Shown piece after piece: positions 9,285-18,841 of a stretch of DNA of 64,000 bases. The notes under the pieces were generated by a model, which saw only the letters and a program-made list of their open reading frames with translations, was not told the DNA's origin and did no database searches. This stretch comes from Microbacterium horticulturae (GTDB lineage: Bacteria > Actinomycetota > Actinomycetes > Actinomycetales > Microbacteriaceae). Each line of letters opens with the position of its first letter. The stretch's first letter is position 1. The stretch spans positions 2,852,001 through 2,916,000 of the forward strand of contig NZ_CP119108.1 in NCBI RefSeq assembly GCF_029094505.1, written 5' to 3'. Position numbers and translations under genes: made by a program.

Positions 9285-12200
9285 CTAGCCGACCGTCGGC
9301 GGCGAGTAGACCATCTGCGCCGAGAAGGTTCCCGCGTTGCGGCTGACCACCTGGGCACGGCCCGGCGCCGACGGCACCGGCTTGACGCGGCCGATGAGAG
9401 CGCCTTCTTCGGGGTTGCCGCCGAGCAGGATGCCGGTGACGCCCAGGTCGGTGAACCGCTGGATGATCGGGTCGTACGCGGCGCGGCTGGCACCGCCGGT
9501 GCGACGGGTGAGGATCACGTGCAGCCCGAGGTCGGTCGCCTGGGCCAGCAGCGGCTGCAGCACCGCGAGCGGATTGCCCTGACTCGTGGCGACAAGGTCG
9601 TAGTCGTCGACGATGATGAAGCCCTCGGCGCCCTGCCACCAGCTGCGGTTGCGCAGCTGCTCGGGCGTCACATTCGGACCGGGGATGCGGCCGGAGAAGA
9701 ACTGCGACAGCTCCTGCATGCCCGAGGTCGCCATGTCGTGCGCTGTGAGGTAGGCGCCCAGGTAATCCTGCGGCACCTCGCCGAGCAGCGAACGCCGGTA
9801 GTCGATGACGAAGATCTTCGCCTGCGCAGGTGTGTACAGGCGCGTGATCTCCTGCACGATCGCGCGCAGGAACGACGATTTGCCCGTCCCCGCGTCGCCG
9901 TAGAGGAAAGCGTGCGCCTCGACGCGAGGATCGATGCCGAACGGCCGCAGGTGCGCCTCGTCGACGCCCAGCAGGAGGCTCTCGAAGCCGGATCCCGCCT
10001 GGGCGCGGGCGTCTTCGAGCGTGAGCAGTTGGGGCAGCAGCCGCAGCTTGGGCCCGGCAGGCCCCTGCCACGCCTCGTTCATGCGCGCGATCATGGCGTC
10101 GACACCGTCTGCGAGGCTGCCCGGGTTCTGGTCGTCGTCCACGCGCGGCAGTGCGGTGAGCATCTGCAGTTTCGCCCGGCTGAGGCCGCGGCCGGGCATG
10201 TTGCGGGCGACGTTCTGGGCCTGCTTGCGGTCGATCTCCGAGTCGCTCGGGTCGCCCAGTCGCAGTTCGAGGCGGGTCTGGATGAGGTCTTTCAGGCTCG
10301 CTCGGATCTCCATCCAACGGTTGGCCGTGACGACGATGTGGATGCCGAAGCCGAGGCCTCGGCCGGCGATCGTCTGCACCCGCGCCTCGAGGGCTTCGTA
10401 TTCACTGCGCAGCGTGGGCCATCCGTCGATGATGAGGAAGACGTCGCCGTAGCCGTCGTCGACGATGCCCTGCGCGCGGCGCTGCCGGTAGGTGTCGATC
10501 GAGTCCAGTCCCTGGTCGCGGAAGTACTTCTCCCGCGCATCCAGGATGCCCTCGACCTCGGCGACGGTCCGGCGCACAGACTCCTGATCGGTGCGGGTGG
10601 CGACCCCCGCGATGTGCGGGTGCTTTCGCATGCCTGAGAAGGCGCCGCCGCCGAAGTCGAGCACGTAGAACTGCGCCTCGCGCGGGGTCGTGGTCAGGGC
10701 CAGCGCCGAGACGAGCGTGCGCGCGAGCGTCGACTTGCCGCTGAGCGGTGCGCCCACGATCGCCACATGGCCGGCCGCGCCGCCGAGCGAGACGGTGAGC
10801 TGCTCGCGACGCTGTTCGAGCGGCACATCGACGATGCCGAGCGGAACGGTGAGAGCCCCGGCATCCCGCCATCCGCGCGAGATGAGTCCGAGCTCGGGGT
10901 CCACGGCGAGGTCGGGCATGAGCTGGCCGAGGGTGGCGGGCTCGTGCAGCGGCGGCAGCCACACCTGGTGCGCTTCGGGTCCTCGCCCGGCCATCCGCTC
11001 GACGGCGAGCTCGAAGGTCGAGCGCTTCTCCTGCTCGACCGGTGCCGCGGTGACGACGGGTGCGGACGTCTCGTCGTCGTTGTCGAGAGCACGGGATGCC
11101 GCGGTGAACACCTCGATCTCGGCGGCGCCGGCATACACATCGCCGCCCACCGTCGCCGCCGCAGTACGGCGGCCCTTCGGCGGTCCCGACACGTACGCGG
11201 CGCGGAACTGGATGAGCTCTTCGGTGCCCGACTTGAGGTAGCCGACACCCGGCTGCTGCGGCAGCGTGTACGCGTCGGGCACGCCCAGCACCGTGCGCGA
11301 CTCCGCGGCCGAGAACGTGCGCAGACCGATGCGGTACGACAGGTAGGTGTCGAGCCCCTTGAGCTTGCCCTCCTCCAGCCGCTGCGAGGCCAGCAGCAGG
11401 TGCACAGCCAGCGAGCGGCCGACGCGACCGATGTTGATGAAGCTGTCGACGAACTCGGGCTTGGCCGCCAGCAGCTCGGAGAACTCATCGGCCACGATCA
11501 CCAGGGCCGGCAGCGGCTCCAGTTCGGTGCGGCCATTGCGGCGTGCCTTCTCGTAGTCGGTGACGTTGGCGAAGTTGCCCGCGGCGCGCAGCAGCTCCTG
11601 GCGGCGCACGACCTCACCCTGCAGGGCGTCCTGGAAGCGGTCGACCAGCGCCAGCTCGCTGCCCAGGTTCGTGATGACCGCCGAGACATGCGGCATCCCC
11701 GCCATTCCGGCGAACGTCGCCCCGCCTTTGAAGTCGACGAGCACGAAGTTGAGCTGCTCGGGCGAGTGAGTCAGGGCGAGTGCCAGCACGAGGGTGCGCA
11801 GCACCTCGGACTTGCCCGACCCCGTCGCGCCGATGAGCACGCCGTGCGGACCCATACCCTGCTGGGCCGCCTCCTTCAGGTCGAGGATGAGCGAGGCGCC
11901 GGAGGTGTCCTGCCCGATCGGCACCCGCAGTCGGTCGCGCTCCAGGCGCGGCGCCCAGGCGCGGTCGAGGTCGAGGTCGCGCACATCGGGCAGGCCGAGC
12001 AGGTCGACGAGCTCGCGCTGGCCGACGCTCTTCTCACCGCTGCCTGCCCCACCGGCCGCCACCGGGACGGGCCGCAGCGACATGAGCCGGCGGGCCGTGG
12101 CCTCCGCCTCGACGACGCTCGCGGCATCCGGCGTGAACACTTCGGTGGCCGCCATCACATCGAGGATCTCGGCCTGACCGGTCGCCTCGGCCGGTAGCGC

Positions 12201-13259
12201 GAGGCGCAGCGTCAACGGGTCTTCGAGCTCGCCCCAGCGCACCGGCAGGTCGATGACGGTCACGCCCTGCACGCCCTCGCGCCCCACCAGCGGGTCGCCC
12301 ATCGGCAGCGTGACGCCGTCTGAGACGAGGATCACGTGCGGCGCGGGCGCCACGTCGCCCCGCTGGAAGCGGCCGCGCTCGGCCAGACCCGCCGGCAGCA
12401 TGTCTTTCAGCGCGTCGAGCGAGGTGCCGATCATGCGGGCGGCGCCCAGGCGGTCGCGCGCACGCTGCGAGTGTGCGTGCGGCAGCCACTTCGCCCACTC
12501 CCACTCGGGCGTCTGACCTTCGTCGCACAGCACCGCGATGACAACGTCCTCGGGGTCGTGCAGAGCCGCCACGCCCACGAGGATCGAGCGCGCCAGTGCC
12601 CGCACCCGCGCGTCGTCGGGGCCGGTGACCTCCACGCGCGCGTAGTCGGCCAGGTCGATCGCGCACGGCAGCTCGTGCTGCGTCTCGTGCGTGAGCATCA
12701 GTCGGTGGGCCGCCGACGCGGCGACGGGGTCGAGCTGGGCGAGCGGCGGCAACTCCGGCGCAGTGAGGGTGAGCGACAGCGGCTGGTCGTTGACGCCGAC
12801 CCGCGCGCGCAGGAACTGCTCGTCGCTGGCCCGCCGTTCCCACACCCGGGTGCGCTCTTCGACGAGAAAGGGCAGTGTCGAGGGCGCCGGGTTCTCCCAG
12901 TTGTCGTGTCGTCGCTGCTGGCGGGCCGCCACCCGCACGCTGTCGCGCAGCTGCGAGAGGTAGGCGAGGTACTCACGCCGGTTGGCCAGCACCTGCGCGT
13001 TGTGCTGCGACCGCTGGCGCCATCCGTTGACGGCCACGAATCCGAGCGACGAGAGCAAGAACATGCCGCCGGTGATGAAACCGGTGGGGCCGGAGTTGGT
13101 CACGGTGATCATGACGATGGCACCGAGGCTGCCGACCATGGGCAGAAGAGAGGTGAGGATGCCGGAGCCGCCCTCGCTGGGCACCAGCTCGGGCGGCGGC
13201 TGCACGACGATCCGCTCTTCGGGCTTGCGCGGCGGCGCCAGGCGTGTTCCGGTGCTCAT
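9285..13259 (-). CDS. eccC: ESX/type VII secretion ATPase EccC (fused EccCa-EccCb)
   Basis: 1,324 aa, the length of the one-piece EccC. Two membrane segments lie at about residues 33-55 and 62-80. Three FtsK/SpoIIIE ATPase modules follow, with Walker A GATGSGKS (~475), GAPLSGKS (~838) and GDAGTGKS (~1121). The first module has an intact Walker B with catalytic Glu (VADEFSELL); the second (LIIDGWPTL) and third (IVDDYDLV) lack that Glu. This is the known pattern in which module 1 hydrolyses ATP while 2 and 3 bind substrate. It recruits and powers export of WXG100 substrates at the inner membrane. ATGA overlap with the upstream FHA gene couples translation. Confidence 0.95.
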   Translation of the reverse strand: MSTGTRLAPPRKPEERIVVQPPPELVPSEGGSGILTSLLPMVGSLGAIVMITVTNSGPTGFITGGMFLLSSLGFVAVNGWRQRSQHNAQVLANRREYLAYLSQLRDSVRVAARQQRRHDNWENPAPSTLPFLVEERTRVWERRASDEQFLRARVGVNDQPLSLTLTAPELPPLAQLDPVAASAAHRLMLTHETQHELPCAIDLADYARVEVTGPDDARVRALARSILVGVAALHDPEDVVIAVLCDEGQTPEWEWAKWLPHAHSQRARDRLGAARMIGTSLDALKDMLPAGLAERGRFQRGDVAPAPHVILVSDGVTLPMGDPLVGREGVQGVTVIDLPVRWGELEDPLTLRLALPAEATGQAEILDVMAATEVFTPDAASVVEAEATARRLMSLRPVPVAAGGAGSGEKSVGQRELVDLLGLPDVRDLDLDRAWAPRLERDRLRVPIGQDTSGASLILDLKEAAQQGMGPHGVLIGATGSGKSEVLRTLVLALALTHSPEQLNFVLVDFKGGATFAGMAGMPHVSAVITNLGSELALVDRFQDALQGEVVRRQELLRAAGNFANVTDYEKARRNGRTELEPLPALVIVADEFSELLAAKPEFVDSFINIGRVGRSLAVHLLLASQRLEEGKLKGLDTYLSYRIGLRTFSAAESRTVLGVPDAYTLPQQPGVGYLKSGTEELIQFRAAYVSGPPKGRRTAAATVGGDVYAGAAEIEVFTAASRALDNDDETSAPVVTAAPVEQEKRSTFELAVERMAGRGPEAHQVWLPPLHEPATLGQLMPDLAVDPELGLISRGWRDAGALTVPLGIVDVPLEQRREQLTVSLGGAAGHVAIVGAPLSGKSTLARTLVSALALTTTPREAQFYVLDFGGGAFSGMRKHPHIAGVATRTDQESVRRTVAEVEGILDAREKYFRDQGLDSIDTYRQRRAQGIVDDGYGDVFLIIDGWPTLRSEYEALEARVQTIAGRGLGFGIHIVVTANRWMEIRASLKDLIQTRLELRLGDPSDSEIDRKQAQNVARNMPGRGLSRAKLQMLTALPRVDDDQNPGSLADGVDAMIARMNEAWQGPAGPKLRLLPQLLTLEDARAQAGSGFESLLLGVDEAHLRPFGIDPRVEAHAFLYGDAGTGKSSFLRAIVQEITRLYTPAQAKIFVIDYRRSLLGEVPQDYLGAYLTAHDMATSGMQELSQFFSGRIPGPNVTPEQLRNRSWWQGAEGFIIVDDYDLVATSQGNPLAVLQPLLAQATDLGLHVILTRRTGGASRAAYDPIIQRFTDLGVTGILLGGNPEEGALIGRVKPVPSAPGRAQVVSRNAGTFSAQMVYSPPTVG

Positions 13260-14611
13260 GCGTCGTCTCCCGCAAGTCGGGTCAGGGTCAGGGCGCGGTC
13301 GCCGATGCGCACGCGGGTGCCGTCCTCGACGCGCGCGCGCTGCTGGGCGACGAGCCGTTTGGCGGCGCCGTCCTCGGTGATCAGGTCCGAGCCGTTCGTC
13401 GACCCGAGGTCGGTGACCCAGGCGTCGTCGACGCCGACCTCCAGCCGCGCGTGCAGGCTCGACACGGTCCGCTGCGGGTCGTCGACGGTGATCACGAGGT
13501 CGCCATCCTCCATCGGGCTGGGGTGACGGCCGAGCACGACCGCGCACGGCACGGGAGCTTCCAACCGCTGGCCGGTGTCGAACGCGAACAGCACGGTCTG
13601 CGCTCCCCGGCTTGACGACTGCGCGCCCGAGCGGCGCGGGCCCGGTGCGGCGGGCATCACCGGCACGTCGCCGGTCGCCGCCCGCCGTGCGCGGCGTGAT
13701 CCCGGCACCGACGGTGCGGCGTCGGGAGGAGTGGATGCCGCCACCGGCGCGGCCGCGGCAGTCGGCGGCGACGCTACCGGAACCTGCCGCTCTGGAACCC
13801 CCGGCGCCAAAGGCTGCGCGGCAGTGCGAGCGGCAGGCGGGGCTGCCGCGACAGGCGGCACCGGCACCGCGGTGGAGCGGCGCGGTCCGGGCGCACCGGC
13901 GGGCGCCGGCGTCAGCGGCGGAGCGACCGGCGGCGCCGCGGGCACGCGCGCACCCGGCACATCTGTGACGAGGCCGGTCGCGCGACGGGCCGCGGCTGAA
14001 AGCCCCGCGCCCGCGGCGGGGCGTGCGATCGCAGGCTCAGCGGGAGCAGCCGACGGCGCAGACGACGAGGCCGCTCGGGCTCTCGTCGCAGCCTGCTCGG
14101 GGGCGGCCAAGCGAGGCACCTCGACGACAACCGTGCCGGCGGCCCGATCCGCCCACGACCGGCGCCACCCGCTTCGGTCGGCCACTCCGGTGAGCTCGAG
14201 CAGCCAGGCGCCGACGGCGAACACGGCGAGTCCCACGGCGGTGAACGCGCCGCGCACGAGCGCACGACCGCCGCCCGGCGAATACGGCTTGTCGACACGG
14301 GCCGTGCGCAGCCTCATGACGGCGTTGCCGAGCCCCAGTCCGGCACGCGCCTGCAGGATCCAGAGAGCGAGCGTCGCTTCGGCGGCGGCGACCGCCGCGA
14401 ATGCCATCGAGCGGCTGGCCAGCAGAACGATCGAGCCGACGATCGCGACCGCCGCGACGTCGAGAGTCAGCGCGGCCATGCGCGCGGCGACGCCTGCCGG
14501 GCGCACCTGCGCGGCGCCGCACTGGGGGCACACCGCGGCCCCTGCATGGATCTCGACTCCACAGACTGCGCATGCCGAAGCGATGGCCGGGCTGGTGCTG
14601 CGCGCAGTCAT
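13256..14611 (-). CDS. Zinc-ribbon / RDD membrane / FHA-domain protein of the type VII locus
   Basis: A 451-aa three-part protein. An N-terminal zinc ribbon (two CxxC pairs, CAVC and CPQC, residues ~14-32) is followed by an RDD-like membrane region (~45-150), a ~200-residue Pro/Ala-rich linker, and a C-terminal FHA domain (~365-451) with the phosphothreonine-binding signature GRHPS...SSLHARLE...DLGSTNGSD. FHA domains bind phosphothreonine, so the protein could link Ser/Thr kinase signalling to the secretion machine. It is tightly coupled: its ATG overlaps the upstream stop (TGATG) and its stop overlaps the eccC start (ATGA). Architecture is clear; its role in secretion is inferred from position. 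Confidence 0.85.
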   Translation of the reverse strand: MTARSTSPAIASACAVCGVEIHAGAAVCPQCGAAQVRPAGVAARMAALTLDVAAVAIVGSIVLLASRSMAFAAVAAAEATLALWILQARAGLGLGNAVMRLRTARVDKPYSPGGGRALVRGAFTAVGLAVFAVGAWLLELTGVADRSGWRRSWADRAAGTVVVEVPRLAAPEQAATRARAASSSAPSAAPAEPAIARPAAGAGLSAAARRATGLVTDVPGARVPAAPPVAPPLTPAPAGAPGPRRSTAVPVPPVAAAPPAARTAAQPLAPGVPERQVPVASPPTAAAAPVAASTPPDAAPSVPGSRRARRAATGDVPVMPAAPGPRRSGAQSSSRGAQTVLFAFDTGQRLEAPVPCAVVLGRHPSPMEDGDLVITVDDPQRTVSSLHARLEVGVDDAWVTDLGSTNGSDLITEDGAAKRLVAQQRARVEDGTRVRIGDRALTLTRLAGDDA

Positions 14612-15972
14612 CAGGCCATCATCCCACGGAGCAGGTCGATCAACCCGGCGGCCAGCAGGCCCGCGGGCAGCGCCAGCGCCACCGTCAGGGACTCGAGCAT
14701 GTCGGCCACACGCGACCACCGCAGCGAGCGCGCTCCTCGCCCGACGGGCACGGTCACCGCGGCGGCCACCACCCCGGCGACCAGCAGCACCACGGCGCCG
14801 GCGACCACGAGATCAGTGCCGACACCGCCGAGTGCCCCGACGACCAGGCACAGCACGACGACGACCGCGGCGGCCCGCGGCATCCACCGCACCAGGGGAT
14901 CGAGAGCGCGCCGCCCTTGCAACGCCAACGCGATGGCAGAGTACGCGGCCAGGCCGACCTGACCCCCGAACACGACGGCGTCGCCCTGCAGAGGAACGAG
15001 CGCGAACGGCGCCGAGACCGCGGCGACCAGGCAGGTGATGGTCGCACCGACACGCCACCGGGCGGCCGACTGCGCGACCATCGTGCGCGCCTGCGTCGCC
15101 CGCACGGCGTGAGCGGGTTCGGGTTCGCGTTGGCGTACGCTCCACCGCAGGGTTTGAAAACGCACGAAGTCGATGAACATCCCCGGCGCCGCGCTGAGAG
15201 CCGTGGACGGCAGCAGGCGGAGGACGAGCGGGGTGAGGCCGAGGGCCACGGCGCATGCGGCGGATGCCGGCATGCTCAGCAGCAGGATCAGCGTCCACAG
15301 CACGGCGAGGCCGGCACTCAGCGCCGCGACGGTGGCGTACGCGGCGGCCGCGACGCGCCCGACGGCGGCCACTGCGAGCACCCCCGACAGCACGGCGACC
15401 GCCGTCGCCGCGCAGATCACGGCGACGTGAACACTGCCCCAGGCCAACGACGGCGCGACCATGAGTCCGGCCGCGGCGGCGAGTACGGGCGATGCGAAGA
15501 ATCCACTCGACAGCTCGACGTCGTCTCGCGGTGCGCGACGGGCCCACACCAATCCCGCCGCCACGGCCGCGACCGCCGCGACGATGCCGAGCGCGGCTGT
15601 CAGCGGGGCCGACGCACGCGTGGTCAGCGGGGTGAGGGCGACGAGCAGAACCGCGAAGACGGCGAGGACCGCGGGAATGTGCTCAGGTGTGGTGGATGCC
15701 GCGGCCGCGCGTCCGCGCTGCCGTCGAGGCGATGTCGTCGTGGCGAGGGGATCGACGACGGTCAGCACGTCTCCGTCCTCGCAGTCGCCGAGAGGGCGCG
15801 CAAGGTCGAGGGCAGAACCCGCACGATCATGCAGCGTGACCGCAGCCGGGTCGATGCCGAGATGACGCAGCACAGCGCCGAGTGCGGAGTCCGCGGACGC
15901 TGCGACGTCGTGTCGCGCCGGACCGTCGCAGATCACAACGCGCCGGCGCTGCGCCGTCTCGACCGATTCCAC
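14611..15972 (-). CDS. EccD-like type VII membrane component (second copy)
   Basis: A 453-aa protein with a GTG start and GAGG 8 nt upstream. Residues ~10-75 resemble the ubiquitin-like (YukD/EccD) domain (RRVVICDGPARHDVAA ... LGDCEDGDVLTVVDP). The rest is about eleven hydrophobic membrane segments. EccD proteins form the membrane ring or vestibule of the ESX channel. A clearer EccD is encoded on the other arm at 20137-21477, so this locus carries two; one divergent copy may form a heteromeric channel or replace another component. The 173-bp gap upstream separates it from the EspB-like gene and may hold a promoter, though I see none clearly. Confidence 0.75.
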   Translation of the reverse strand: MESVETAQRRRVVICDGPARHDVAASADSALGAVLRHLGIDPAAVTLHDRAGSALDLARPLGDCEDGDVLTVVDPLATTTSPRRQRGRAAAASTTPEHIPAVLAVFAVLLVALTPLTTRASAPLTAALGIVAAVAAVAAGLVWARRAPRDDVELSSGFFASPVLAAAAGLMVAPSLAWGSVHVAVICAATAVAVLSGVLAVAAVGRVAAAAYATVAALSAGLAVLWTLILLLSMPASAACAVALGLTPLVLRLLPSTALSAAPGMFIDFVRFQTLRWSVRQREPEPAHAVRATQARTMVAQSAARWRVGATITCLVAAVSAPFALVPLQGDAVVFGGQVGLAAYSAIALALQGRRALDPLVRWMPRAAAVVVVLCLVVGALGGVGTDLVVAGAVVLLVAGVVAAAVTVPVGRGARSLRWSRVADMLESLTVALALPAGLLAAGLIDLLRGMMA

Positions 15973-16145
15973 TCGTCCATCCTCGCATCACGTGATCGGC
16001 GGCAATCGCTCCCGGTCCGCGCGCAGAGGGGGCGCCGTCATGTGCGACAGCGCCCCATCGGCATCGCTCAGCCGCGGCCGCCGAGCCCGACATCCTTCAC
16101 AACGGGGAGCTCATCTCCGTCCGGGAAGAGACCCGCGGGCGAGGC

Positions 16146-17555
16146 TCACCCGCGCTCGCCGGCGCCGGCTGACGCCGATCGCGGACCGCGCTCCTCCTCG
16201 TCTTCGAGGTGCGGGGCGATGGGGCCGCCGAGGCCGCGCCCTTGCTGCTTGTCACGTTCCCGTCCACCGGCGCCGGGATGTCCGCCCGCTCCGGCCATGC
16301 CCGAGCGTGCGCCCGAACCCGCCCCGGCGGACGACGAGGCGGCGCCCGCGCCACCGCCCGCACGCGTTCCGCCGAGAAGTCCACCGGTGCGTCCCGCGGA
16401 CCCGGCTGCACCTCCGCGACCGAGGCCGCCGACGTTCCCGGGGCTGACTGCGCCCGATCCGCCTGCTCCGCCGACGCCCGTGGCACCACGCGCACCGAGT
16501 GTGCCGCCCGCCGTGCCGCCCGAGCCCGAAACACCACCGGCTGCCGCGACGCCACCGGCGCCACCAGCACCGCCGGCAAGACGTGCGCCGCCGAAGAGTG
16601 CGGCACCGCTGGCGCCGGCTGCCGCGCCGCCGGTGGCGATGTTGCCCAGAAGGCCCGATCCCGCTGAACCGCCCGCGCCGGCGCCAGCTCCCGCGCCCGG
16701 CGCTCCACCGCTCCAGGTGGTACCGCCACCGCCCGGCGCGTTCGGCGTCAAGTCGCCACCGTACTCACCGCCCGGGTACGTGCCGCCCGGGTATGACGAG
16801 CCGCCCGGGTAGCCCGGGCCCCCACCGGAAAAGTCAGAACCTGTGCCGGGATTAACGGGGAGACTTCCCGAACCCCAACCGATCAACGAGCCGGCCGATC
16901 CGGTGCCTGCCGAAGACCCTCCACCGCTGCCGGAGCCACCGGCGTTCGGGTAGTACGAGAAGCTCCGCTGCGGCGACGAGGTGGACGGCCAGGAGGTACC
17001 GCCGCCTCCGCCACCGCCCTGAGACGTCTTGCCGTCGAGCTTCGTCGTGATGTTCTCGTCGAACTCGATCTTGTCGAGGTCGTCGCTGGCCTTCTCGACA
17101 GCCGTCTTCGCCGCATCCTCGCGCTTGGCCGCGACGGCGGCTCGGGCGTTCTGCAACGTGTACGCGTCCTTGACGACATACATGCTCAGTTCTGGAATCC
17201 AGACCGGAGCTTCGTCTGCCGTCATGCTGATGCGGGTTGAGGTGGCAGCACTGAGCTCTCCGTCAGGAAGGTCCTGCCACGCGCTCTGCGCCGTGTACTG
17301 GACCTCCGCCGCCTGATCGACCTTCGTCTTGACGAGTTTCGTGACCTCGGCGATGTTCTTCGCGCGTTCGGCCGCAGCCTTCAGGTTTTCGGTCGCCGCA
17401 TCACCGGTTCGACCGCTCGCGCCGGGCTCCTGCGCCGCCTTGAGGAGCACGTCCTTCAGGTCATTCATCTTGTCGATGACCGTCTGCGCCTCAGGCATGT
17501 CGAATGTCAGCCCGTACGCGATGTTGTTGAGCCGATCTTCCCAGATACCGGTCAC
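16146..17555 (-). CDS. EspB/PPE-like helical protein with long Gly-rich tail, probable type VII substrate
   Basis: 469 aa, GTG start with GGGAGG upstream, overlapping the mycosin stop by GTGA. Residues 1-150 are charged and helical. They contain the motif YVVKD near residue 125, matching the YxxxD/E export signal of ESX substrates. From ~165 the sequence is almost entirely Gly, Ser, Pro and Ala, with YPGGS/YPGGT/YPGGE repeats near 250, and ends in a charged tail. This layout resembles mycobacterial EspB and PPE proteins, but I recognise no specific family. There is no signal peptide or membrane segment, as expected for a type VII substrate. Its place between mycosin and EccD supports secretion. 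Confidence 0.6.
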   Translation of the reverse strand: MTGIWEDRLNNIAYGLTFDMPEAQTVIDKMNDLKDVLLKAAQEPGASGRTGDAATENLKAAAERAKNIAEVTKLVKTKVDQAAEVQYTAQSAWQDLPDGELSAATSTRISMTADEAPVWIPELSMYVVKDAYTLQNARAAVAAKREDAAKTAVEKASDDLDKIEFDENITTKLDGKTSQGGGGGGGTSWPSTSSPQRSFSYYPNAGGSGSGGGSSAGTGSAGSLIGWGSGSLPVNPGTGSDFSGGGPGYPGGSSYPGGTYPGGEYGGDLTPNAPGGGGTTWSGGAPGAGAGAGAGGSAGSGLLGNIATGGAAAGASGAALFGGARLAGGAGGAGGVAAAGGVSGSGGTAGGTLGARGATGVGGAGGSGAVSPGNVGGLGRGGAAGSAGRTGGLLGGTRAGGGAGAASSSAGAGSGARSGMAGAGGHPGAGGRERDKQQGRGLGGPIAPHLEDEEERGPRSASAGAGERG

Positions 17556-18841
17556 ACCGCACCTCCCACATCGTTGTTCTTCTTACGATTGGCCGCCACG
17601 ACGATGATCACGATCACCGCGATGACGATCAGCAGCAGGATGACGCCACCACCGACCAGCAGCGGAACCATCACGCCGCCGCCACCGGAGGCGATCACCG
17701 TCGGCGTCGCCGTCGGAGCCTTCTGCGTCGGCGTCGGCGTTGCCGTCGGGGATGCCGCCACCCCGCCCTGCGCGACCTGCTCGGCCGTCGGCCGGCCAGA
17801 CGCCTTGTCCATCAAGGGGTTCACGTCGGGATACGTCGCCGGATCCACCTGCAGGATGTGCCGCAACGACACCGGACCATACCCGCTCGCGCCATCACGA
17901 GACAGCTTGTGGTCCTCCGTCCTCGTGTTGTGGATCAGCGACTGGATCAGCTGGTTTCCCGTGGCATCCGGATACTTCTGCGCCGCCACCGCGAGAATCC
18001 CCGCTGTCAACGGAGTCGCCAGACTCGCCCCCGTGATCGACCACGAGCCGCTCCGCCAATCCACCGACGGGAAATTCGCACCGGGAGCGACCACGGTCGT
18101 CTCCTTCCAGCCGATGGGCTGCCCCGCGACCTGCTGATCCTCCTGGATCTTTCCGTCCTTGCCGAACGCGTTCACCGAGACCACACCGTTGAACGACCAC
18201 GGCCACTTCGACTCGGCGTCCTTGACGGAGTTCGGCGTCGCCGCCACGATCACAACGCCCGCCGCCAACGCGGCAGCAACTTCCTCATCGTCCGCAGCCG
18301 TCGCCAGCGTATCCGCCGAAGAGATGGAGATGATCCGCGCACCGTCGGCCACAGCGCGACGGATCCCCTCCGACGTCGCCGAACGGCCGTCGAAGTCCGC
18401 GGACCCCGGGCAATTGCTGCTGTCGTAGCCGATCGCATAGAACGTGACATCCGCCTTCGGCGCAATGCCCTTCACGTTGCCCTTGCCCTTGCCATTGCCG
18501 ATCAACAGCGCCGTCACATCAGAACCATGACTGGCGCCATCCGACACGTCCTGGCCCGACACCACCGGCTCACCATCCGGACAGATAGCCTCATCCGCCA
18601 CCGTCAGATGCGCCCCCTGGAAAACCTCCAGACCAGGATTTATCTGGTTGTCGATCACCGCGACCTTCACCCCGGCGCCCGTCCAACCATCGGCCTGGAC
18701 CTGTGCGACGTGAAAGCCGTCGTACCACCAGCTCGATGCCGGCTCGTCGTCCGCCTGCGCACCCACGGTCGGCACAGCTACCAGCGCCGCGGTTGCCACG
18801 AACGCCATGACGACCCGGCCGACGCGGCGCGAGGAATTCAT
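17552..18841 (-). CDS. mycP: Mycosin-like subtilisin protease (first copy)
   Basis: A 429-aa S8 serine protease. It has a signal peptide (residues 1-30, cleavage near GAQA-DDE), catalytic Asp64 (VAVIDNQIN), His105 (DGASHGSDV) and Ser near 274 (ITGASLATPLTAG), a Pro/Thr-rich stalk and a C-terminal membrane anchor (~393-417) ending in basic residues. Mycosins sit on the outer face of the membrane, process substrates and stabilise the ESX core. The catalytic-Ser motif (GASLATP) differs from the usual GTSMAAP. ATG chosen; a GTG one codon earlier is possible. The start overlaps the upstream stop (TGATG). Confidence 0.9.
   Translation of the reverse strand: MNSSRRVGRVVMAFVATAALVAVPTVGAQADDEPASSWWYDGFHVAQVQADGWTGAGVKVAVIDNQINPGLEVFQGAHLTVADEAICPDGEPVVSGQDVSDGASHGSDVTALLIGNGKGKGNVKGIAPKADVTFYAIGYDSSNCPGSADFDGRSATSEGIRRAVADGARIISISSADTLATAADDEEVAAALAAGVVIVAATPNSVKDAESKWPWSFNGVVSVNAFGKDGKIQEDQQVAGQPIGWKETTVVAPGANFPSVDWRSGSWSITGASLATPLTAGILAVAAQKYPDATGNQLIQSLIHNTRTEDHKLSRDGASGYGPVSLRHILQVDPATYPDVNPLMDKASGRPTAEQVAQGGVAASPTATPTPTQKAPTATPTVIASGGGGVMVPLLVGGGVILLLIVIAVIVIIVVAANRKKNNDVGGAV

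Noticed and set aside
9107..9493. Extension of putA to the far upstream start
   Set aside because: The added 129 residues are Arg/Ser-rich, overlap the end of eccC and match nothing in the PutA family.
14401..16812. An 803-codon open frame on the plus strand across the FHA, EccD and EspB-like genes
   Set aside because: It is the mirror of Ala/Gly/Pro-rich genes on the minus strand and contains only low-complexity Arg/His/Pro sequence.
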